Shown piece by piece: positions 55,203 through 64,000 of a DNA stretch of 64,000 bases. The position numbers and the translations under genes were made by a program. Source of the stretch: Catenaria anguillulae PL171 (taxonomy: Eukaryota; Blastocladiomycota; Blastocladiomycetes; Blastocladiales; Catenariaceae); NCBI GenBank assembly GCA_002102555.1, contig MCFL01000045.1:1-64000 (forward strand). The letters run 5' to 3'. The notes under the pieces were generated by a model. That model worked only from the letters and a program-made list of their open reading frames with translations, searched no databases and was not told the DNA's origin. Position 1 is the first letter of the stretch, and the number at the start of each line of letters is the position of its first letter.

Positions 55203-57703
55203 TTACTCGTCTTCGCTTTCACTTGCATCGTCCTCGCCCTCCCTTTCCTTGTACGAGCCCATATCCACACGAGCGCGCTTGCTCCCCTTTGCTCCCGCCG
55301 CCATCTTCTTTGTCTTTTCGCGCAACTCCTCAACACTCTCTTGCTGGTTGGCAAATTCAATGACCAACCTACGCCCGTACAAATGTGTATGCCTCAGGGC
55401 GCGAATCGCCTCGATGGCCTCGCCATGCGTCAAAAACTCGGCAAACGCGAATCCACGGTGGCCGCCCGTCACCTTCTTGGGTAACCGCACCGACTTGACA
55501 TGCGCAAACGGTCGGAACAGTTGGCGGAGATCCTTGATGGTGGCCTCAAACGGTACGTTGCGCACAATGAGTTTGGTGTTGGTATCGCCTGCGGCAGCAG
55601 CCGTTGCAGACGAGGCTGAGACTGATTGTGTAGATGCGAGCTTGGTCTCGTCAATGTCGTCCTCGCCCATGAACGCCGCCGACCGCATCCGCTTCTTGCT
55701 GTGTCCGCTGATTGCCGCAACAGCAGCCGCACCAGACTCTGTGCTGGACGCGGTAATGGCACCAAATGTGCCTGCGGCATGCTTGTTGGGATCGTAAGCA
55801 ACGTCAAAGCAATCCTTGGGTGCCCATTCGAGGTAGAGGGGCAAGTTCTTGAATCGCTTGTAGGCCAGTGACCGGAATGCCGCCTTTGCGTCGGCTGCCA
55901 CCAAAAACTCCACCACGGCCAAAGTCCCTGCTGGCGGGAAGAGAACCCGCCCGAGCTCGCCAAACGGCTCGACCAGCGCGACAACCTCCTCGAGGGTTGT
56001 GCCGTACGTGACATTCTTGATGAGCACGACGCAATCCGACCTCAACTTGCGCTCAAACGCATCCAACACGACGCCGTGCTCGGCCAAGTACTCCTTTGTC
56101 TCGCCAATCACGTGCGTTTCAGCAAGCGCGAGCCGCACAGCCATGTCCTCGGACTCGCGGTCCAAAATGTCCGACTTTGCCACACCCAAGCGCGCTGCCA
56201 TGGCCGATGCAACGGCGTCACCCGCCATAAACAGCGAGTTCCAGTTGAAATCCTTGCCTGCGGTCGCCTTGCGCTGGGCCAGTTGCCTTGCCTTGAACGA
56301 CCCGTTGCCAATCTCGTCCGTGGCCGCCGCTTCGGCAGCGATCGCATCCTTGGCAGCCTTGGCTCCACGCAAATGCAACATGCGGCCCATAAAGAACTGG
56401 CCTTGCATTTGCTTGTATGCCACGAGGGCATCGGCGGGCGTGGCAAAGGTAACAAAGGCAATGCCTTTGGGTTGCTTTGTGTCGCGGTTGATGGGAATGT
56501 GGACGGCGGAAATGGCACCAAACTGTTTGAAGACCGAGACGAGTTGGTCCTCGGTGGTAGAGTAGGGCAGGTTGACGACAAAGAGGCGGCCGTTGTAGAG
56601 ATGAGTTGGGTGTCGGAAGCAATCTCTTCGGACGTGGTCGGAACAACTTTGGATGATGTCGCAATGGTCGGCGCGGGAGGTCGTGTGGTGGGCGCTTTGG
56701 GCGTGAGGATAGGGTAGGCGATTGTTGGCTTCTCGACGTCCATTCGGTCGCGGTCGCCTTGCTCGTCGTATTCGTCGTGGAACGGGGATGGCTCCACGTT
56801 GTCACCAGACTCTGATCCGCTTGCGCTTCCGGAGTCCGCACCTGCGTCGACCTTTGTTGAGTTGCCAACGTCCTCATCGTCATCTAACTCGGCATCTGAT
56901 CCACTCTCATCCAACTTTGCAAATCCGCCGGCCGGAATCGACTGATACTCGTCCTCGTCCGAGTCGACATTGCCAAACTTGTCAAACTTTGGCTCCACGG
57001 CAGAGCCCTTGTCGGCCGATTTGCCGCCTTGTGCCACCGCGTTGCTCTTCTTGCCAGCGGTTCCAGGCACCACGAGTTTCGGATCCCCTTGGACGCCGTC
57101 ATCGTTTTGCCATGTGGCTTTGGCGGCGCGCGGCTTGAGGACTTGCAGGTAGGTGGCGAGCGATTCACGTTTTTGCTCCTCCTCGTACAGCGAATCGATA
57201 AAGGATTTCTTGGCGTCGGCTTGCTGCCTCTCGTCAGAGCCCGATGCGGAGTGTGATGACGAAGCACCAACAGCGGTGGAGGAAGATGGTGGTTGGGATT
57301 GGTCTTTGGCCGGCGTTGCCGCCTTTGTGTGCTTTGACCATGCTCGCGGCAAATTGGGATCGCCGACGGGCCGAGCGAGTTCGACTTGCACCTTGAGTGT
57401 GTCGACAAAAGTGTTGTGAAAGTGCTTGACAGTGGCGCGGGCTTCCTTTTCGGACTGGAAGCCAATGTAGGCAAAGCGCCGGAACACGCCGGTGGCTGTC
57501 TTGACCAGCTTGATGTCGGTGATGGTGCCCTTTTTGGAAAAGTGGTCACGCAGCCGGTCCTGCGTCACATACTTTGGGAGATTTTTGACGATGATGCGTG
57601 ATAGTCTATCATAGAATATAGCAGAATGCCGCACGTGAGTCAAAAGATGTTGATGGTGGGCGGTGGAACGTCGCTGTGGGTGTGGGTGAACGGACTCTGG
57701 CAT
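55203..57703 (-). CDS. MRD1: MRD1/RBM19 ribosome-biogenesis RNA-binding protein, with frameshift
   Basis: MRD1 binds pre-rRNA/U3 in early small-subunit processing. RRM1 (SRIIVKNLPKYVTQDRLRDH) is followed by a long acidic linker. Frame then changes near 56597-56600: upstream the frame ends DTQLIS, downstream it continues NGRLFVVNLPYSTTEDQLV (second RRM). A later RRM starts CVVLIKNVTYGTTLEEVVAL and ends LYLEWAPKDCFD. The last RRM is KLIVRNVPFEATIKDLRQLF, and the C-terminus is acidic. No GT-AG intron can explain the frame change, so it is a 1-2 nt indel (sequence error or real). The usual RRM4 between the third and last domains is absent; a low-complexity linker of about 80 residues sits there. 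The start near 57703 is tentative: a short intron ending TATGATAG near 57602 could feed an upstream exon. Confidence 0.87.
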
Positions 57704-58375
57704 CGTGGCGTGGCAATGACGGTGGGGTGGTTCGGTTCAGATTCGGTTACGGGATGGATCTGTGGAATCGGTATCATGTGTTGCATGGATTCATGGTTTG
57801 TCATGGTCATAGCTGCCGTCCTTGAAGTCCTCTTGGCACTATGTAACTTGCTCATGTTCATTTCATCAGGTCGATTGAGGGAATGCTGGCGTGCTTCCGA
57901 AAGCATACGAAATCACGTGATACGTTACCGTACTTCACTCATCGTTCACTCGTCACGATCTGGATCTGGGCGGGCAGCGTACTCGGAGCCCTTGGGATCG
58001 TGTGTGGTGGTCTGTTGCGCAGATGGCCTTGGTATATGCAGGCCATGAGGGCCAGCATCTCTTCTTTTGGGACACGGCAATCAATCGTCCTTGTGGTCGA
58101 ACGGCTCAAGCTGTAGACGTTCGAACGGTTGCCAGTGCGTCCGCAACAGCAGCAGGCAGCACGCGTCAACCTCGAAGCAAGAACTGATTCCCACGCATGT
58201 GCCCATGCAGATTCCAGACGGACGACATGCATCCCTTTAATGTGAGGACGCCACAAACACCGACAGAAGCAACTCACCCCAAGTAAGCAATTTCGTCTCT
58301 TCAACTCAATGCTTTAGCGCTCCAAGCAGCATTCACGCTCATTCCTCATTCCTCAACAGAGATACTTGGCACATC
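57704..58375. other. Divergent intergenic region
   Basis: About 670 bases between the MRD1 start and the next + strand gene. Short frames only. It should contain both promoters. Confidence 0.4.
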
Positions 58376-61300
58376 ATGCCGACTGCCACAGCCGTCGCCA
58401 TCCCTGTCACTGTCCCTGCCAAGATCCAGCCAGGCTCGGCATCTTTGGGTCCCAATGCCTCCGCGCCAACTCGGGACGATACAGACACGTGCAATGCGGC
58501 CTCCACGGCCAGCCGGATGCGAATGAGCACCAGCAGTGAATCCACAGCCCCGCTCAAATCGCTCCTCTTTGCAGCCATCAACTCGAATCTGACGGGGGAA
58601 GGCAGTGCAACGCTTCGCCACATCGCCGGGGACCATCATCTCACCCAAGTCAAGGCTATCCTTTCGGCTATCGCCCGTAAGGAGGTGATTGATTCCATAT
58701 CTTCGACCGTCAGCACTGCCTCTTCCAATCATCCTGCCAACGCCGCCCAGAGCAACGCCAATGTCTCGGCAAACGCCACGGCCTCCTCTGCGTCACCATC
58801 ATTATCCAACACGCTTGGCGGGCCTCCTTTGCTTCCAGCACCTTCCCTTTCGCGCAGTGTGTCGCTTTCCATGTCCATGACACTCCCCGGTGGTTCAAAG
58901 AACAGCTCTTTTGCATCTGCCACGGCTGCTGCCGAGGCCACGGCAAGAGTCGAACTGCCTTCGCCCAATCCTGCTCGCAGCACAGCGACAAACTCGCCGA
59001 TTCGACCAATGCCATCGGCTGTCGCCCATCGCAGCAGCGCACATTCTTGGACACCGACGACAGCAAGCATTATTGAAACTGGAGCCACTCCACATGGGAC
59101 ATTGTCACATGCATCTAACTCACCCCGAGATCAAAACGTTGATCCGAGATCATCTCCTTCTCCTTCCAAGGGACCGTCCTTTTCACCCCTCCAGCAACAG
59201 CGGCAGCAACAGCAGCCCTACACCAACCCAGTCTCTACACCCCACACAACCGTCTTTGCCTCTCATTCTCGCCGAGGATCTGCGATTGGCTTTGATTCTT
59301 CCCGTACCAGCACAACTACCTCGTCCAATGCCACCATGGCGACTGCCAACAACAATCCTCCCAACAGAGACGTGTCGACGGCTTCCCTCTCCTCGTCTTA
59401 TGGCACGGCAGCGCCTCTCCCATCCACCAACGTCCTCTATAATGACCCCGCTTCTGCTTCCGTTCTTGATGCTCTGCGGAGCTCTATGGCCGGCACTTTT
59501 GAGTCCATGACCAATGGGCCTCGTTCTATCGACTCGTCCAACTCGGCCAGCTCGCGCTTGAGACCCGAGCTCTTGGCCGACGCAATTGCCTCACATCCCA
59601 TGCACCGCCCGTTGCTCGTGTACCACATGACACGCTACATCTTCTTTACGTCAGTCGAGCCTGCGCGGTCCGTTGACCCAAATGCGCCGCGTTTATCCAT
59701 GATGCTTGCGACCGACAGATTGGACCAAGCACTGGCCACCATCTCGTCACTTGTGCATCAGGATTCCGAGCCCTGGACCGAACTTGCCGTGGCATTGGCG
59801 GTGTGGCTGGCGGGAGATACTACAGACGCGCTGATATGGTTTCGCGGTGCCATGTTGCAAGCGTTTCCCGCCCGTCCCAATACGCCCTCTCCCGACCAAG
59901 ATTCTTCATCGGCCGCCGAAGACAAGCCAATGGTAGGCGACGGCCTCATATCGGAATGGGGAATAGCCGTATGCACAAAGATGCTGCGCATTCTACGCTT
60001 GACTGGCGATATCGAGGGCATGGAGCAAGTGTTGCGCGCGTGGAGCCGGTCAACGCTCAGGTCTATCGATCCCAAGGATGTCGAGTCCAAGGCCGCCGTG
60101 GATTTTGTGCGGCATTTGGCTTTGGCGTGTGCACTGGACGATGTTGGGAAGCATATGGCAGCCAGAAAGCATTGGGCCGCAATGTTTCCCGATGCATTCA
60201 CGGACCCGTCGCGTGTCATGAATGACGACGATTCGCTCTCGCTGCCTGGGGCACAAACTCCCACCATCAGTAGTGCGACTGGGAGCATTCCCTTGGGGCT
60301 CGCGGATCCAGCTGTTCACCGACTTGCCGACCACCTTCTCGCAACGTTGCCTGTCTCGAGCGCGTACGAAACAATTCTGGATGTGATTTCCATTTCCAAT
60401 CTGAGCATGACGCAATTCGCGCCGCTTCTCACGATCCTCGCCCTTTCCGCCGGCCGTCAAGACTCAGCCGCTGGGTACACCATCATGTGGGCCCGATCCC
60501 GCGGCGTCCAAAGCGACAACTGGGCGTCCATGTGGGCACCGCTCATGGGTGCGCTCGTGTCAACCAGTGGCCAGTTGCCCCCTCACGCCATTACACGCCG
60601 TATCGCAAACTGGGGTGACCCCTGCGACGCGGCCATGCTCACGGACGTGGTCGGAATGTGGATTCGCGCACATGGGTCAGTCAAGGGGTTGCGGATTCCG
60701 GGAAAGCCCAACGATGCATTGTGCCCGAGTGTACATGCCACAGCGCATGGGTTTGATGTCGAGGTGCCTGCAACGGCCGTTGCTGGGGTTGGGCTACTAG
60801 GCGGGGTGGTCAGGGTGGCGGGCAGGTGGGCGTTTGATCGCAATGGCCAGTTCTTGGAGCCCGTGGTGTTGCGGGATCACCGACAGAATGGTGGCGGGAT
60901 CTCAGAGTGTGGGATGGAGCCGGTCGTGATTGAAAGCGTCGAGTACATGGACGGATCGGTGCGCCCCAATTTCTTGTCTGTGCCAATCTTTTGAGATTGA
61001 ACTCGCGTAGAGCTGACTACATGTGGCACCTACTCGCAGACCAAAAAGATACGATCGCTCATGCTCTGGTTTGATCACCTTGTTGCTATTGACACAAGGC
61101 TCGACGGGTCGGAAAAGTCATTGGTGCTCGATGTTCGCTCACTCTCAAGCATCATCAAATCGCAAGGCGTTTTGCCGCTCGGTGCTACGGCGCAGGTTCG
61201 CCTCGAGCAAAAACACCGCTGGACTCGCAATGTGGTGTCGCTGATGGGCACCTATGTCATTCAACGCAAGCCGTCAGCAACAACTCAGTCGGTTCATTCG

Positions 61301-62506
61301 GACGACATCCTAGCCGATGACGAAGACGACAATGAGCCGTTCAACTTTTTCCATCCCATCCACCTGCTACCCAAAGGCAATGATTCGCCCAATTCCAATC
61401 GTATTCTTCACCCCGAGGTGCCACCGTATCCTGTCGCACCAACCTACCTCGAGTTTCTCATGGATCCGCCACGTTCAGTGTTTATTGACAATACAGCTAC
61501 CACTGTCGAAAACAAGCCCGCCCTTGCCGTGACTCTGACGTGGGAACTGGACCATTCTTCGGGCAAACGTCGATACACGAGCCACGTCTTCCACATTGAC
61601 TGCCACACCGCAACATTTACTCCCGTCGACGTGCTCGTCAACTTTCGACTGTGCATTGCCATGGCCAACCAGTGGACCATTGGATTGATTCCCGGCAGCC
61701 GCCCGCAGATTGTCAAGCTGGATGCGAGCAACAAGGAGATTCAGCGTGTCACGGTGGGAGTGTTGACTCCGGTTCATCCTCCAATGGCCGGCGCAGCTCC
61801 GAGCGTGGCCAAGGGCGTCAGCGGCGGCAGCTCATCCTCGTCCAAGTCGACCAACTCGCCCAGTAGCAACAGCAAACCTGCGCCACCTCCATGCGCGCTG
61901 GAATATTGGTCGCAAGTCAAATGCGCCATCTTTATCGCCTACACCATGGTTGTCGTATACTCAATCGACAGCATGGCCGTCATTATGCAACTCGAGTTCT
62001 CTGGATCCAATAATCCGCGCGAAACCCTGCATGAGCGCTCATTGACCGTGTGCGACAAGTCGCAGACGCACTTGGTTGTCGCCGCTGGCCGCAACTTGTT
62101 TGTGTTGCACTCGCCCGAAGACGATCCGCTCGCGGGCATGACGCTTGCATGCTACATTCCGTTACCTGCACTTCCAAATCATGTGCATTGCGAGCTGGAT
62201 AGCGACACTGGCATGGTGCGTGTCGTACACGTTCTGAGCGCCGGAACAGGAAGCTCGCAATACTTCCGGTTTGTTGTTGGCGCTCAATTGGCCGACTCGG
62301 GAATGGGCGGCAGCGGGTCACCGGATCCGTTAAAGGTGACAGGAATTGTGGCACTGAGGGGCTGGAATACGTGCGTGTATCTGAGGAATGGAGGCGCAGA
62401 CAAGAGTGGTTCAAGTGTGGATGGGCGAGGATGTATGGTCATTGCGGACCCGACTGGCGTCATGCTTTTGCAGGATCAGGGGGACGTATTTTGCGATGCC
62501 AAGTAG
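58376..62506 (+). CDS. Large unrecognised protein, 1,356 residues
   Basis: Two long frames (58376-60994 and 61061-62506) are best read as one gene: exon 1 58376-60979, a 60-nt intron GTGCCA...TCGCAG with a GAGCTGACTAC branch-like site, and exon 2 61040-62506. The join is in phase (PNFLS then TKKIRSLMLWFDH). The first 400 residues are Ser/Ala/Pro-rich low complexity. From about 410 the protein looks folded and helical (ALATISSLVHQDSEPWTELA, WLAGDTTDALIWFRGAMLQA), reminiscent of helical-repeat scaffolds. Exon 2 is beta-rich (YLEFLMDPPRSVFIDNTATT, SQVKCAIFIAYTMVVVYSID, THLVVAAGRNLFVLHSPEDD), somewhat like a propeller. I recognise no family; a trafficking or scaffold role would be a guess. If the splice is wrong these are two adjacent genes. 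Confidence 0.65.
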
Positions 62507-62776
62507 CGGAAATGTTTTGAAATGAGTGATTGTTCCCGTTAAAGGGTTGTCTCATTTTCCTATTCTCCGGCGTATATTTTTACCCGAGCACGTTTGCTGT
62601 CGTCAGATCATGAGATCGATGCAGCTTGCCTCTGCAGTGCATATTTACAATATGTATCCCGGCTGCACTCAAAATAACAACATTATCGACGAGCATTACA
62701 ATCAGAAGGCTGCTCATGCAACCGAAGCATATGCAATTCTTGATGCCCACCACCCGCTGCACGACCACGATCGATC
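62507..62776. other. Short intergenic region before the third channel gene
   Basis: Between the large unrecognised gene and the third channel paralogue on the same strand. No feature seen. Confidence 0.35.
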
Positions 62777-64000
62777 ATGACCGGCGCTGACAATGTCCAC
62801 AATCACTGTATGTTCCTCTGCTCTTTCCGATAACTCAACGATCAACCGCTGACTATAGCTCGAACTCGGTCGCCAATAAAGCATCACACACCCATTTGCA
62901 TTTACCGCCACCACAAGTACCAAACTCCAGCGCCGCTTGGCCCCATGAGAAAACCACACCTTGTGCTGCAGGGTCAAGTAAGAGCAGCTCATTGTTCCTG
63001 TCCCCGCTGAGCTCAGCGACTGATATTCCCCAGTCCGTGTCCACGAATGCTGTTCGCACTTTGAACTTGGATGGTGCGGACACCATCAACGAGCGCCGAA
63101 ACAGCATCAGTCACGAGCCCGCTGGTCGTTTGAGGCATGTTACCGAGCAGAGCTCCGTGCAAGCGTTGGTTCAAAGCCGGCATGGTAGTTTGCAGGGGCA
63201 AGCAGAAACTCGAGGAGCAGAGAACAGTGCCACACCATTCGTCGAGCTCCACACCTCATCAACACTACCGCCACAGCCACAGCCGCCACATGACGATGAA
63301 CTGGTTTCAACACTTGAACCAGCAAGACACTGGTCATTTTCGGCTCACGAACCAGCGGGCGGCCTCGATCTTTCGAAAGAATTGTCCACAGAGCTTGATT
63401 TCAGTCGTTCGCAATCACATGCAACCTCGGTTCCTCGCTTTTTCTACCATCGAGTCATCCAACCTGCTCAAGAATTGCTTTCCACAGTGGTAGGCCGCGT
63501 GTCAAGCGACCCAGAGTCACCCTTTTGGCGAGTGCTTGATGTTGTCACACGCGCAATCGATGCGTCGTACCTGATTGGCATTCCCATTCTGGTTGCGTTC
63601 TTGTGTGAAGTCCCTTTTGGCGTGTATTACTCGTTTGCGGCTGTGGATGCCGCTCTGTACTTGGTGGTACTCCTGGACTTCTACCGGCCGCGCAAGGACA
63701 AGTATGGCCAACTTGTGACCCATCCCGAGAAGCGTAAGGAGCTGTATTGGCGGTCAAGCAACAACCGTCTGAAGATTCTGTCGTGCTTGCCATGCGACTG
63801 GCTGTTTTACGCTCATGGCCTGTTAGCGAGAGCCGAGCATACTGGGCTTGTTTGCAACCACCCGATCTTCGTGCACTCGTTCTCCGATGGATCGAGCTCA
63901 TTGTCCCCAATGGCAATAGTCACCATTGAGTCGGTTGCCGTTCGATACATGTACTCGGCGTCGTACGTCTCTCTCACTGGTAACCGAGTGAAGCTGTTAA
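62777..64000 (+). CDS. Third cyclic-nucleotide-gated-type channel paralogue, N-terminal part (runs off window)
   Basis: Exons 62777-62807, 62859-62977 and 63034-63962 join in phase to about 360 residues, with a GTACGT donor at 63963 leading to exons beyond the window. After a roughly 240-residue Ser/Thr/Pro-rich N-terminus, the membrane region reads RAIDASYLIGIPILVAFLCE, FGVYYSFAAVDAALYLVVLL, DFYRPRKDKYGQ, LYWRSSNNRLKILSCLPCDW, matching the complete channel gene at 33.7-37.3 kb (LYWRSTRNRLKLLACVPLDW). The final donor falls at the same place and phase as in that gene. The pore and nucleotide-binding domain would lie outside. Intron 2 is short (56 nt), chosen because only it links both frames. 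Confidence 0.75.

Noticed and set aside
1-64000. CRISPR arrays, bacterial operons or prophage
   Set aside because: Intron-containing eukaryotic genes throughout; the repeat arrays have no spacer pattern.

Overview
The window looks like nuclear DNA of a flagellated, early-diverging fungus. The genes are GC-rich, often have short GT-AG introns (about 50-110 nt), and encode fungal housekeeping proteins (TOM1/HUWE1 ligase, VPS74/GOLPH3, MRD1, OXA1, PIF1-like helicase, RBM26/27-like RNA-binding protein). A cilium/flagellum protein (CFAP96/C4orf47 family) and a group of cyclic-nucleotide-gated-type channels point to zoosporic fungi. I lean to Blastocladiomycota or Chytridiomycota; this is inference, since no rRNA or marker tree is available here.

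Layout. 1-15 kb: TOM1 5' part (-), tandem-PAS protein (-), 7-TM protein (+), a nuclear-type protein with an internal duplication (-), a poorly resolved stretch at 9.7-11.3 kb, an M28 metallopeptidase (-), and VPS74 (+). 15-19 kb: a secreted Thr/Pro/Cys repeat protein (-) and a gene-poor spacer. 19-25 kb: an intact PIF1-like helicase followed by a decayed second copy whose 3' end is almost identical to the intact gene. 25-38 kb: RBM26/27-like (+), AT-hook protein (+), CFAP96 (-), OXA1 (-), and a complete seven-exon cyclic-nucleotide-binding channel (-).

38-54 kb is the accessory region. A second channel gene is cut off in its cyclic-nucleotide-binding domain, and about 7.7 kb of hAT-type transposon sequence abuts the break. 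The element carries a five-exon BED-finger transposase (-) and a divergent second gene of unknown function (+), separated by four tandem 193-bp repeats. One intron in each of the two genes carries the same short palindrome. Beyond the element lie an unrecognised gene, a 56-bp minisatellite, a compact ubiquitin-protease-like gene and a decayed multi-exon gene.

55-64 kb: MRD1 (-; a frameshift, and no RRM4), a 1,356-residue unrecognised protein (+), and the 5' half of a third channel paralogue (+) that runs off the window.

Gene structures were rebuilt by hand from splice signals, reading phase and family conservation. Internal exon joins are given in the evidence fields; start and end span the whole gene. 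The strongest leads are the channel family without a recognisable K+ selectivity filter, the two-gene hAT element with its repeats and intronic palindromes, and the helicase copy that appears to have been gene-converted.
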